Source: Rubrivivax sp. (GTDB taxonomy: Bacteria; Pseudomonadota; Gammaproteobacteria; Burkholderiales; Burkholderiaceae_C). Taken from it: a stretch of DNA of 64,000 nt. Numbering within the stretch: the first letter of the stretch is position 1; each line of letters begins with the position of its first letter. The DNA lies in assembly GCA_030653505.1 (NCBI GenBank), contig JAURZK010000113.1:52541-116540 (forward strand), given 5' to 3'. Below the pieces are notes generated by a model. The model worked only from the letters and a program-made list of their open reading frames with translations. It was not told where the DNA came from and made no database searches. A program made the translations under genes and the position numbers. Shown here in pieces: positions 45,771 through 55,269 of the stretch.

Positions 45771-47765
45771 TCACTCGTTCCTGGCCCAGTCAAGCCACGC
45801 CTGAGCTGCCATAACCATCGCAAGCGTGTCGAGTTCGCAGTACCTCAGCAACGCCGCCTTGATAGCACTACGCTGGGCGTCTGGCATGTCTTCGAACTGA
45901 AGTCTTGCATAGGCAGCCATGGCCGCACCACCTTCACGTAGTTCCTCCGAAAGTCCCTCTTCAAGAGCTTCGACCTCCTCTGCAGCGACGTCATCGAAGA
46001 CAGGTGGCAGCAGCAGATACGGGTCAAGCACCTGCCCATCCCTCTCCTGCCACCACGCGACGCCCTGTCCGAAGTTTCGGCTGATGCCAGGACCGCCATA
46101 GGTTGGCACGCTGTACATCTGCCGGAGAACTTTCGACGAGTGCATGAGCGCCGGCAGCACCTTCTTCAGCGAATTGCTGCCCTTTGTCGACGGGTGGAAG
46201 AAGTAGCGTTCTGCCATTGCACAGAGGTCGACCATATTCCTGGGCCCGACAATCTTGTCCTTTCCTTGACCCTTCCGTTCGGTGATGGTCTCGATGAACC
46301 TGACTAGGTCATCGCGGTCAGCAGGTGACGGACTAGCCTCAAGCAACTGCAGGCGGATGCGGTTCAGCACCGAGTTCTCGTGCGTGGCCCACCGGAAGAC
46401 TGTGCCGTCATCATCCGAGAGTGCATCACGGAGCGCTCGAACAAAGTCAAAGTTGGGGTCGACGCCCGGCTCTACGTTTAGCCAGTCATGCATGTGGCGG
46501 ACGGTACCGTCCTCGGCCATAACGTGGTGGGAAAACTGAAACGCCGTCGTCTCGTACGGACGCCGGCCGCTGACGAACGGGATGGCCACCGAACTTGTCT
46601 CGAAGTCTATGAAGTGCAGTGGGAACTTCCACTTCGCCGCTGCGAGGGCAAACGCCTCTCGTTCGAAAAAGTAGGCTCCGCCGCCAGGCCACTCCGGCTT
46701 GCACACGTACCACTGTCGATGCCGCCGGGTCATGCCGTCTTGCCCGGGCGGCTTACCGTCAAAGTTCAAGTCCTCGCTAGTTACCTGAGAGAGCTTGACC
46801 ACCCCCTGCGCCAGCAGTTTGGCCTTCCCTGCGTAGGCCCAGATGTCCAGGACGCTCCCCTTCTCAAAGTCCTCTGCCGTCCACTTGTAGGCATGCGACC
46901 AACACTCGTGGAAGCCACTCTTGAGCTCACCGGGGTGAGGCCATGACCCGGCCTTGAACTGGCACCCGGCACAAGCTGGTGTGACGACCGGCTCCAGTGG
47001 GGCATCGTCGTAGTACGCACTGGCATAAGTCTTCACCGCCTCACCAAAGGGAAGCACTTGACCAGGACCGATAGTCAGAACCCCACCCAAGATTTCGTCC
47101 ACCTGGCTGTCGACGGAGACCTTCGTGAGCAGCGGAGTTCCCAACGACTGCAGGTCGGTGCCGGGCACAACCTCGACGCTGAGCCTGCCGCCCTTACGCT
47201 TGGCCCTAAAGCGTTGGTTGAGACCATCAACACTGGCGTGTTGTTCCTTGTCGGCGAGCATCAGGAACGCTCTCACCCTGCAGCCAGGAAGAGCATGCTG
47301 AGCAACGTAGCGCTGAAACGCCACGTCCTGCAGGTACGGCAAGAACTCGCTCGTCAACTGACCTTTGGCCCCTCGGAAATCGCCGTCCTCTCTGGCGCTG
47401 TACGACTTGGCTTTGACTTCGATAAGTTCGAAGTCCAGCCCTCGCTTGCGCAGAACATCGACCCGTATGAAGAAGGACTCGAAAGTAAGGGCAGCCTCGA
47501 AAATGGTTACCTCATCCTGTTTCAGAAGTGCCGCTGTTCTGTCTAGGGCAACCTGGTGCTCTAGTTCATCGACACGCACCCCACCCGGATGCATCAAGCA
47601 AGCCAGCTCTCCAACCTGATAGCCGCCCTCTGCAAGCGCAGCCAGAAAGCTGTCTTCCTGCGACCGGTCCAAGTACTCTCGCTTCCCAACGTAAGCCAGC
47701 TTGCGAGGACATTCCGCAGCAAGCTTGAAGCGGCTTTTTGTCAAGTAGCGGGAAGTTGCGGCCAT
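45771..47765 (-). CDS. DUF2779 protein with Cas4-like and RNase H-like nuclease features
   Basis: A 664-residue protein starting MAATSRYLTKSRFKLAAECP with GAGGAC before the ATG. The N-terminal part has a Cas4-like PD-(D/E)XK pattern (CPRKLAYVG; RVDVLRKRG then LIEVKAKS near residue 115) and a Cys-rich segment (ACAGCQF). The DUF2779 part has LHFIDFETSSVAIP near 387 and YCELDTLAMV near 643, resembling the acidic motifs of DEDD exonucleases of the YprB/RNase H-like group. It stands alone, convergent with CBASS. A DNA or RNA nuclease role in defence is inferred. Confidence 0.8.
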   Translation of the reverse strand: MAATSRYLTKSRFKLAAECPRKLAYVGKREYLDRSQEDSFLAALAEGGYQVGELACLMHPGGVRVDELEHQVALDRTAALLKQDEVTIFEAALTFESFFIRVDVLRKRGLDFELIEVKAKSYSAREDGDFRGAKGQLTSEFLPYLQDVAFQRYVAQHALPGCRVRAFLMLADKEQHASVDGLNQRFRAKRKGGRLSVEVVPGTDLQSLGTPLLTKVSVDSQVDEILGGVLTIGPGQVLPFGEAVKTYASAYYDDAPLEPVVTPACAGCQFKAGSWPHPGELKSGFHECWSHAYKWTAEDFEKGSVLDIWAYAGKAKLLAQGVVKLSQVTSEDLNFDGKPPGQDGMTRRHRQWYVCKPEWPGGGAYFFEREAFALAAAKWKFPLHFIDFETSSVAIPFVSGRRPYETTAFQFSHHVMAEDGTVRHMHDWLNVEPGVDPNFDFVRALRDALSDDDGTVFRWATHENSVLNRIRLQLLEASPSPADRDDLVRFIETITERKGQGKDKIVGPRNMVDLCAMAERYFFHPSTKGSNSLKKVLPALMHSSKVLRQMYSVPTYGGPGISRNFGQGVAWWQERDGQVLDPYLLLPPVFDDVAAEEVEALEEGLSEELREGGAAMAAYARLQFEDMPDAQRSAIKAALLRYCELDTLAMVMAAQAWLDWARNE

Positions 47766-47966
47766 CGGACAGTCCTCTGCAGTTTCCCAACCAGCGACGA
47801 GACGGCTCTGCGTTCGAGGAAGCAGGCGCTTAGTCGAGGTGAGTGGTCTATGTGCCGCAACTAGCTTATCAAGGTTGACTCAATGCAACCGCAGAAAGAG
47901 CAGCGAATACCTGGCCAAGACGTACCACGCCTTCGGAGTTGTCCATTTGGTTTCAAGGGTCGAGAC

Positions 47967-48209
47967 CTAGGCTGACCCCGCGCTTGATGCTCTCGGTGAC
48001 CACAAGCAGGCGGGTATCGGTGCAAGAAGCTCATCGACCAGGAGTTCCCCTGGTTTGAACATTCCTCGAGCTCCGCACCGCCTGCAGCGTTCGTAGCCTT
48101 CCAGTGGCTCCCCCTGGAGCTCGCTAGGGTCGACCGCAAAATGTGGCGCAGCACACAGCATGCAGCGCACGAACTGACGTTCACCCTTCACATCTTCTCC
48201 ATCGAGCAT
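47967..48209 (-). CDS. Small zinc-ribbon-like protein
   Basis: An 80-residue product from ATG at 48,209 (a GTG 3 nt upstream is possible). It contains two CxxC pairs, VRCMLCAAPHF and ERCRRCGARG, spaced about 26 residues, typical of a zinc ribbon. It is divergent from the gene at 48,375, and the LexA-type box lies about 64 bp upstream of its start. No family is recognised and the 3' third looks less protein-like, so it may be a fragment. Confidence 0.4.
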   Translation of the reverse strand: MLDGEDVKGERQFVRCMLCAAPHFAVDPSELQGEPLEGYERCRRCGARGMFKPGELLVDELLAPIPACLWSPRASSAGSA

Positions 48210-48272
48210 CACGACCTACACAGTGCCGTGGTGGTGGCGTCCGCAGCGAGTCATCGCCTCTTGAAAGCAAGA

Positions 48273-48288
48273 CTGTACAGACGTACAG
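48273..48288 (+). promoter_or_regulatory. LexA-type SOS box
   Basis: CTGT-ACAGACGT-ACAG fits the CTGT-N8-ACAG LexA consensus used by gamma- and betaproteobacteria. It is part of a longer perfect inverted repeat, AGACTGTAC and GTACAGTCT (48,270-48,291) around four bases. It lies between two divergent small genes and could control either or both. Confidence 0.55.
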
Positions 48289-48374
48289 TCTCGACTACAA
48301 CTGTCAACTTGCGGGTGCGTGTGAGCGCCACAGCAAAGACGGCAGGCCACGAACCGGGACGCCACGAGCTCGCC

Positions 48375-48779
48375 ATGTCAACAACCCCCCCTCAGCAAGC
48401 AACCACTGGTCAGGTAGCAGCAATTGAGCGCGGGCACGAAGCCCGCCGAACCTGGGTCCGCACTGGCGTCCTTGTCTCGGCGAAGGATTTCGCCGAAGGA
48501 TGCGGCCTCACCGAACAAGAAGTTGTCGACAAGACCGCGAACGGCGACCTCTTCAGCGTCCTCGTCGACAACGACGCTTGGTGGCCCGCAGAACTCTTAC
48601 GGATGGCTCATCGAGATGCGGTTGCGCTGTGCTGCGCGCTGTCTGCTGGGGACGACGGCAGTAAGCTGGTCTTCCTCATGCGCAGGCACGGAAGCCTTGG
48701 CGGACTGACTGCTGCCGACGCTGTCGCGCAGGGCAAGCTCGAGGAGGTCTTGTCGCTGGCACAAGTCTGGCATCAGTAA
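48375..48779 (+). CDS. Small protein with MbcA/ParS-like C-terminus
   Basis: A 134-residue protein from ATG at 48,375. The middle (SAKDFAEGCGLTEQEVVDKTANGDLFSVLVDNDAWWPAEL) resembles an AlpA/XRE-type winged region, and the C-terminus (SLGGLTAADAVAQGKLEEVLSLAQVW) resembles the ParS/MbcA toxin-binding helix found in antitoxins. No toxin gene is adjacent, so it may be a regulator or an orphan antitoxin. A LexA-type box lies about 85 bp upstream, suggesting induction by DNA damage. Confidence 0.6.
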   Translation: MSTTPPQQATTGQVAAIERGHEARRTWVRTGVLVSAKDFAEGCGLTEQEVVDKTANGDLFSVLVDNDAWWPAELLRMAHRDAVALCCALSAGDDGSKLVFLMRRHGSLGGLTAADAVAQGKLEEVLSLAQVWHQ

Positions 48780-48909
48780 GTTCAGCTTGAGCCGGCTTGG
48801 GTCATCCAGGCCAAGAGCGCAAACGCCGTGAGGTCGGGCCTCGCGGATGGCGAACCGACCACGGTCCAGTAACCCCAAAGCGGTGACATCACGACGCAGA
48901 CGGCCCCGG

Positions 48910-49143
48910 TCATGCTCCAGGGGCGTGGGTATTGGGTTCCGACCGCCAAAGAAGCTTGGAGAGCTGTGTCGCGGTCGCTGCGTCGACAACATCAGAAAGC
49001 GGTGGTTCGGCAGCGAGGGCGTGCTCCAACACCTCCCGTACTCGATGCGAGGCTTCAGGAGAAAGTTCGCGCCAGATGGCACCGACGACCGTTGTCAGGA
49101 GTTCGAGCTGTGCCTGAAGTGCCAGGGTGCTGACTTGCTGCAT
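48910..49143 (-). CDS. Small helical hypothetical protein
   Basis: A 77-residue product starting MQQVSTLALQAQLELLTTVV, predicted to be almost all helical and acidic, with regular heptad-like spacing. GGTGG lies just upstream of the ATG, a weak ribosome binding site; an in-frame GTG at 49,155 is an alternative. There are no recognisable motifs and no clear operon partner, so it could be spurious. Confidence 0.4.
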   Translation of the reverse strand: MQQVSTLALQAQLELLTTVVGAIWRELSPEASHRVREVLEHALAAEPPLSDVVDAATATQLSKLLWRSEPNTHAPGA

Positions 49144-49441
49144 GACGACCACCACAGAGTTCTTGGATTAACGAATGGTCGGGGATGGGAGTCTCATGTG
49201 GAATCACCCGAGCGATGGCCCCCAGTGAGTGGCCCCTATGGGGGGACACGGTTTCACTGCGAAGTCGGGCCGGAAAAGTCTTGGAACCTGGACGCTCAAG
49301 GCCGGAAACAAGTGCTGAACTCCGGCGAGACACACAGCGTGCGCGCCCAAACTAGAGGCATGCTTTGGCTTCGCCACTTATTCTGAGTCTCGGATGCGAA
49401 CTCAACCGACCATATTCTTCCGGCACAGCACCGCGCCGCAT

Positions 49442-51631
49442 TTATCGCTTCAGCGCAGCGACAACGCTATCAGCGGTCAAGTCGAGACCAAATGCAAGGA
49501 GGAACAAAGTAAGCATCTCCTTCGGCTTGCCGACCCAAACCTCTCCGTAAAATAAGTAAACGCCAAGAATAAAAATGAGGGCAACGACAAGCATCTGCGC
49601 TAACGCAAACATTTCACTCTCTTTGTTGTTTCGGTAAACCTCCATCTCACTCCCGTCAAGGCCTGCTGTTCCCGCCCGGACCGTAGACGAATTCCATTGT
49701 GGGGCAGAGAACGGTACCGATATTGGCGAATAGATAGGTTCCCCTTGCACAAACACCTTCCGTTCTGCTGCCGCGTCGAGCATTATTCCGGCGCCAGCAT
49801 TAGCCTTCTTCTCGACCGCTAGTACCACGAGCTTCTGCCAGCTGCCACTGCCAATAAAGCCCTGTACCTCTTCAGACGTTAGGGAAGGCACGACAGCCTT
49901 ACAAAACTGGGCCCAGGCAGCCCTCAGGTCTTCTACACGCTGGTCAATAGCGCCAAGACCAAAGGGCGTCTTCTCTATCTCATCAAGGAGAAACTTGGTA
50001 TCCAAACTTTTCGCAGTTTCCGCAGCGAGGCTCCTGAAGGCAGCATTCGTCTCAGGGACTTGTAGTTGCTTGCGCGCCCACTCGGCAAACGCTTGCGAAT
50101 CTCCAAAAATCGACTTGGTGACCTCGAGCGCCAAGTTGACGTCGCCATACACTTTGGTGAGTTGCTGGGACGCTTGTGCAACGGTTGCCTGGGACACGTC
50201 CGTCCACGGGCTAGGAAATGACTTTGTCAAAAGTGATGCTGTATCGACCAGACGCCGCTGACTAGCTTCGGGGAGCGGAAGCCTTGAGTCGGCCAGCCGA
50301 GTCGTGAGCTGGGCAAGCGCCGTTCCGTATCTGCCAGCTGCGTTCACAATGCTCGGCAAACCCTTGACAGTTGCACTCTGCACACGACTGTTAGCACCTT
50401 TCGCATTCCTCGCGAGCATGTCTTGCTCTAGCAAAAAGACTTGTGCCCTAATCTCGTCCAAAGCTGGCTGGATGGAACCGGGCGCACGCCATGAAACGTC
50501 AGCAAAGTTGCGCAATTCTTGAACTTTCTGCAGGACCCCGCTGAGTCGAGCATCCAATGCTGTCCGAGCAGTCATCAATTTCGGCTGAGCTACTCCTAGT
50601 GCCGCAACCACCACTGCAGCCTTCCTCTTCCCAGCAGTAGCGATGTCTAGCTCATCACGTATGGACTTCAACTCGCTCCTAAAGTCGTCATCAAGACTCG
50701 CCGCCCTCGCTCTCGCCAGCGCTGCCACGAATTCGGATGCGGAAGCTATTGCAGCCTTGTACTCTTGGCGTCCTTTGAGAACATGACGGACTCCGTAGCC
50801 GAGAAGTACGCCCAGGAAAGCCAAAATCGGAATCCACGCCTTACTTTCGATAACCCTCACTTCGTAAGCCACGGACACAGGTGCCAGCAAGTCAGGCGAA
50901 CGGAACTCAAGCTTTCCCACCGTCTTTCCAAGCGGATAGTCACCGGAGACCACAACGGCAGCAGAAGCAGCCCCGCTTGGTACAAGCGAAGTGAACTCGG
51001 GCTTAAAGGAGAGCACACCCGAATCAGCACCCGGCGGCGGCGCAGCATCCCTGAGGACATCAACCTTGATGTCGCGCACGGGTGCCTTACCAGTGCGCTC
51101 TTGAAGCTCTACTGGGGGCGTGACGATGGACTGTGCACCGAAAAAAGGCAAAGGGCGAACTATGTCTACCGCTAGCGCTTTGGCCCGCAGTTCAGGAGCA
51201 GGTACTGTTAGCGTGAGAGACACCTGCTGAACCATCTGCCCCTTGACGGTGGGCTCAAGACCAATTCTGACAACGACCCCATAAGGACCAGGCAAGAGTT
51301 CCGGAACAACATCGGCCGAAAAAACCAAACTCGCGCCCTGCGATGAAGTCTCCGGCTCTAAGGTCGCACGAACCGAAGAAAGGAGCGCGCTTGCCCGGCC
51401 AAGCTTGTTCGACACGTCAACGTTCTGCGCAACAAGCTGCTGTCCAGCCGGGACCACTGCGTCGGGCACTGGCAGGAGTGGCACACGGCTGCTCAGCCGT
51501 CCATCTGCTGAACGAACCAGTTCAAATGAAGTAGTTCCCCCTACGACAGTAAACCAATCCTTAGCTTGGGCAGCGACATCACCCCAAAGTGTCGCAAGCG
51601 CTAAAAAGATACCAACCTGAATCTTCTTCAT
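49442..51631 (-). CDS. Exported/transmembrane protein of the CHAT module
   Basis: A 729-residue protein. It has a signal peptide (MKKIQVGIFLALATLWGDVAAQA), a periplasmic part of about 240 residues with beta-rich, Ig-like segments, and a transmembrane helix near 268-288 (AWIPILAFLGVLLGYG). A long helical cytoplasmic region (about 290-655) follows, then two C-terminal helices (MFALAQMLVVALIFILGVYLFYG; MLTLFLLAFGLDLTADSV). It could sense envelope change and report to the cytoplasm. Its ATG overlaps the CHAT stop by 4 nt, so the two proteins are made together. No family is recognised. Confidence 0.75.
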   Translation of the reverse strand: MKKIQVGIFLALATLWGDVAAQAKDWFTVVGGTTSFELVRSADGRLSSRVPLLPVPDAVVPAGQQLVAQNVDVSNKLGRASALLSSVRATLEPETSSQGASLVFSADVVPELLPGPYGVVVRIGLEPTVKGQMVQQVSLTLTVPAPELRAKALAVDIVRPLPFFGAQSIVTPPVELQERTGKAPVRDIKVDVLRDAAPPPGADSGVLSFKPEFTSLVPSGAASAAVVVSGDYPLGKTVGKLEFRSPDLLAPVSVAYEVRVIESKAWIPILAFLGVLLGYGVRHVLKGRQEYKAAIASASEFVAALARARAASLDDDFRSELKSIRDELDIATAGKRKAAVVVAALGVAQPKLMTARTALDARLSGVLQKVQELRNFADVSWRAPGSIQPALDEIRAQVFLLEQDMLARNAKGANSRVQSATVKGLPSIVNAAGRYGTALAQLTTRLADSRLPLPEASQRRLVDTASLLTKSFPSPWTDVSQATVAQASQQLTKVYGDVNLALEVTKSIFGDSQAFAEWARKQLQVPETNAAFRSLAAETAKSLDTKFLLDEIEKTPFGLGAIDQRVEDLRAAWAQFCKAVVPSLTSEEVQGFIGSGSWQKLVVLAVEKKANAGAGIMLDAAAERKVFVQGEPIYSPISVPFSAPQWNSSTVRAGTAGLDGSEMEVYRNNKESEMFALAQMLVVALIFILGVYLFYGEVWVGKPKEMLTLFLLAFGLDLTADSVVAALKR

Positions 51632-54600
51632 GGCAATGTCGCTTCAATCGACCCAACGTACGTAAAGGCAAGGCCGAGCGGACACCCCTCCAAAGCCAAG
51701 TCCCACACGGCCTCTCGCAATGCGACTCCAATGGTCTTGCGCTGCTCCACCTCAGCTATGCCAACGTCGTTGAGCTTCAGCAGGACATCCCTAGCCATAC
51801 GTGACGCTATCCCCGTAGCCACTCGACACTCTGTGCCAAGCACACCCATGGCATTCAGCCGCACGAGCGCTCCTGAGAGGCCAACTCCGGCATCCGGCGC
51901 CTGTCGACCAGAACCACATGCCATCAACAAGACCAGCGACCTCGGCTCTGTCCAGAACTTCTGTTGCCTCAGCTCCCAACCGATTTCACCAACCGACAGG
52001 AATGTCGTGTTGTCTCGATTCACGAGCTTTGCAGTACCAGCGTCGGCCGCGTCGTCCTCTTCGAGATGCCCAACGAATAAAATGACCGCAGGTCGGCTGT
52101 CAGGACTGGCGTACTGCTTGAGTAGGCTGACTGGCGTCGAAACATGCTTCGACGCGGGCACCTCGGTGGTTAGCAACTCAGCCAAGCGATTGGAGAATTC
52201 ATCGTCGACGCCCTGAACAAACGCCAACGACGGGCTTGTTGGCTTATTTGCAATGATTCTGGCACTGTCTGGGTCGCTCCCCCTCACCCCACACAGTTGC
52301 TCGATGTAGTGTCGAAAACCCCAAAATCCACGCAGGCATATTGTCCTTCCGCCGTCAGGTCGACAATTGCAGCGGACATTCGTCCGCCCAAATCCATTGC
52401 AGACCGGTAGGTTCGCCCACCCGTCATCCTCTACTTTGTAGTCGTACAGAAGACCCCATGGCAAGGTGTAGCTCGGGTCTAGAAGTGCGACCTGAATAAT
52501 CTTGTCTGAACTTCCTTGAATCTCAGCGAGTAACCCCAAGACCTCGCTCGAAGGGTCAAGGTCTTTGAACGCGAGTTGATTGCAGAGATTCGTACCGACC
52601 TTTGCGAGCCGACGTACGGCAGCTTCAAAGGCATCGATACGAGTAGGGGAGCAACTCAGATTTTCGAGCTCGAAGGCAAAGAGAGGTCCATCTTCCTCAG
52701 ACGTCAACGACTGCAGTAACGCCGTTCGCACTGCGGTCAACCTCGCGCTCAGAAAGGAACCTTGCCACTGAACAGAACACGAGTCCCGCTTTGAACTTCG
52801 CAAAGAGAGTAAATGGCTGTCGTTGCTTCCCTTGTTCAACGCAAATGTAGCGAAGCGCTCTCCAAGTCTATCTAGTCGCCCGAATCTGCTCGACTGCGAG
52901 AAGTCGCACTGCACCCTTGAGCGACCCCGCCATGGACGCTCTCGAAGAATCGTTGAAGTAAGTGTGAAGGATTGGAGAAGTTGGTTACGGAAATAAATGT
53001 TGAAGCGTAGCTCAGCCTCGTCGCCATCTTGGTGCAGACGTTGCATCATTGGTTCTTGTGGGCTAGCGCTTGTCTCGGGAGTTAGCTCTATCAGCACAGG
53101 TGCCGTAAGGTTCCACGTCACGGGTTTTGTACCGCCAAACCTCGGCAACTGAACCGTCTGGCAGGCGGGGAGCGAGTCGTCTAAACGAAAATCCTTCGGG
53201 AAAACAACTATGTCGATTTCGTGCGATTCACTAGGCGCCAGTTCCGGAAGCATGGGGTCTATGGCCGGAACATCGTCATCTACGAGACTGTCCCGACTTC
53301 TCTGACCAATGTGGACCGTCAGTCGAACGTTGACTCCACTCGTTAGACCAGCATGTGTACACCTGAATATCCCGTTCTCTTCACGGATTTCCAACTTGGC
53401 GTTCACCCGGCGCTGTTGAACTTCTTCAAGCGCCTCAAGAAGCTCCGGATTGTCGCTTAGTAGCTCTAACTGATAAAGGAAATCGCCAATGGCGGCAGAG
53501 CGACTCGCGTGAAGAACACGCGCCATCGGCACTATTCCAGAAGACTCACCAGAAAAGTTAATCCCTAGACTCAAAGCATCTGCAGACGATGATGCAACAT
53601 TGTCGGCAGCATTTAGCGTCTCGGCAAACTGTCCCAATACACCTGTGTTGCTTTCCCGTATTGCTAGTTCATGAGCTAATCGTCTGAAGTTTGTGTTCTC
53701 AGCAAAATGCCGGAGCCTCTGTGCTTCCTTCTCGATATCGCCAATGGAACGCGAGAAGCGCAACCAGTTGTTGGCACTCGGGTCACAGTAAAGTCGAGCG
53801 TAAAGCCTTCCCTGCCCCTCTTGAATGACAAAGGGCGCATCAACATTCCCTCGGTCATCTTTAATCTCGCGCCGAGCAATTGCTATTGCGGTACTCAGGG
53901 GATTGTCAGCCACAAGCGCCCTCACGAAAGCTCGCAAAAAACGCAATTCGGCCACATTAGTGCGGTCGAGGGTCTCGATAGTGATGCAGGCTGTATTCTC
54001 AGCCAATCGTACGGCAGGTAGCACCCGAGGCCGCCGTATAGCCCTGGGTGCGGCTATTGCGGGTCCGCTGTTCCAGCGCACAAGAGCCACCCGCACTCGT
54101 GCCTGAATAGTGTCGTTGCCCAGCCAATCGACGGCTTCCCACGAATCCTCAAACGCCCGAATGCTAAGGTCTGTCCCGGCAGGGTCTTTCTCACTATCAG
54201 ACCGGATGCGAAGATTTAGCACGTTCTCGCTTACATCAGCATCGCGGAGATATTCCTCGGTCTCTAGCAACGCATCCACAACTTCAGGCGGAGCAACTAC
54301 ATTTACCGGAAGCTGAAACTTTTGTTCAAGCGGCGCTAATGACGAATCTCTTCGGGTCGGAGACACGACGACTTCCAACTGCCGAGCCGACTGAGTCGCA
54401 ACCTTCTGCTCATCTACTAAGGCCAAAGAGAAGTGAGCTTGCACAACTCGGAACCATTCATCAACCACTACGTCAGCGCCAGCTTGCGCAAACACCGTAA
54501 TTGGAAAGTCCAAGGCAACATCGCCCAGCGAGGCAAGCGCATCCTGGAGCTCAGCTATTGCAATTCTCGCCGCCTTGCGAAGACCCGGTGAAACTTCCAC

Positions 54601-54825
54601 ATCCTCCCTGCTTGGATACCAGGCTACCTCATAGTAATCAGGCAAGAGTCGCAATTGCGCCTGAATAGTACCTTTAACGAGTTGTCGAGCCTCCTCGTCG
54701 CCGCTGACCAACGATAAGACAAATGAGAGCCGACGCCTCTTCGTCGAGCCCTGCAGCCTAGCGAGCAGGTAGGGAACCTCAGGTCGGTTGCGAACAGTCA
54801 GTATTCCCACGCCATTCACCTTCAC
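51628..54825 (-). CDS. CHAT (caspase-like) protease with long N-terminal region
   Basis: A 1,065-residue protein from a GTG at 54,825. The C-terminal 200 residues form a CHAT domain: LPWGLLYDY, then catalytic His at about 920 (ILFVGHLEEDD) and Cys at about 970 (LVLLMACGSGRQ), with GLSGALVRLNAMGVLGTECRV after it. The first 800 or so residues are unrecognised and probably serve for sensing or substrate docking. CHAT proteases are caspase/separase relatives that cleave specific proteins in several bacterial immune systems. It is the first gene of a two-gene unit with the membrane protein, and is divergent from the lipoprotein/trypsin pair. Confidence 0.82.
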   Translation of the reverse strand: MKVNGVGILTVRNRPEVPYLLARLQGSTKRRRLSFVLSLVSGDEEARQLVKGTIQAQLRLLPDYYEVAWYPSREDVEVSPGLRKAARIAIAELQDALASLGDVALDFPITVFAQAGADVVVDEWFRVVQAHFSLALVDEQKVATQSARQLEVVVSPTRRDSSLAPLEQKFQLPVNVVAPPEVVDALLETEEYLRDADVSENVLNLRIRSDSEKDPAGTDLSIRAFEDSWEAVDWLGNDTIQARVRVALVRWNSGPAIAAPRAIRRPRVLPAVRLAENTACITIETLDRTNVAELRFLRAFVRALVADNPLSTAIAIARREIKDDRGNVDAPFVIQEGQGRLYARLYCDPSANNWLRFSRSIGDIEKEAQRLRHFAENTNFRRLAHELAIRESNTGVLGQFAETLNAADNVASSSADALSLGINFSGESSGIVPMARVLHASRSAAIGDFLYQLELLSDNPELLEALEEVQQRRVNAKLEIREENGIFRCTHAGLTSGVNVRLTVHIGQRSRDSLVDDDVPAIDPMLPELAPSESHEIDIVVFPKDFRLDDSLPACQTVQLPRFGGTKPVTWNLTAPVLIELTPETSASPQEPMMQRLHQDGDEAELRFNIYFRNQLLQSFTLTSTILRERPWRGRSRVQCDFSQSSRFGRLDRLGERFATFALNKGSNDSHLLSLRSSKRDSCSVQWQGSFLSARLTAVRTALLQSLTSEEDGPLFAFELENLSCSPTRIDAFEAAVRRLAKVGTNLCNQLAFKDLDPSSEVLGLLAEIQGSSDKIIQVALLDPSYTLPWGLLYDYKVEDDGWANLPVCNGFGRTNVRCNCRPDGGRTICLRGFWGFRHYIEQLCGVRGSDPDSARIIANKPTSPSLAFVQGVDDEFSNRLAELLTTEVPASKHVSTPVSLLKQYASPDSRPAVILFVGHLEEDDAADAGTAKLVNRDNTTFLSVGEIGWELRQQKFWTEPRSLVLLMACGSGRQAPDAGVGLSGALVRLNAMGVLGTECRVATGIASRMARDVLLKLNDVGIAEVEQRKTIGVALREAVWDLALEGCPLGLAFTYVGSIEATLP

Positions 54826-55269
54826 TAGATGAGTCGAGGCAAACCGTCGTTGATGACGTTGCGCCTTGCGGGCTTAGTGTCGCAGGGAGCTCCGCGTTTC
54901 GCCATCCCATGCCCATACAAGGCAGCGTATGCGTGCTGCGTCCTGCCGGCCAGACTCGCCTGCGAGTCCCCCCCGCATAAGCTCTTCGTCCGAGCTGCAA
55001 GCCAGACTGCCGGCGATTCGACGCGCGAGCTCATAAGGCGGCGCCACGGCGTTCGGTCCACGCACCCTATCCCCACGAACGAAACTTGACAGCAGGTTCG
55101 TCCAAACGGGATGCTCCAGGGACGGGTAAGGCGGCCTCGCAGTTTTGTCTCGCCGGCGTTGACACCGTCACCACTTCTATGGATGTGTACAAACCAAGCG
55201 GAGCTTAAGTTCACATCGGACCAGACCGGAGCGCAATGTCGCGCATTCCGTTCTCTTGAAGGGCAAAGC
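54826..55269. other. Divergent intergenic region of the CHAT/trypsin module
   Basis: This 444-bp stretch lies between the CHAT gene (leftward) and the lipoprotein gene (rightward) and should hold both promoters. No convincing promoter pair, operator or protein-coding frame is evident. GAAGGG is the ribosome binding site for the gene at 55,270. Confidence 0.5.

Noticed and set aside
47861..48184. Second leftward frame over the zinc-ribbon gene
   Set aside because: Competing frame without the CxxC pairs and with no ribosome binding site.
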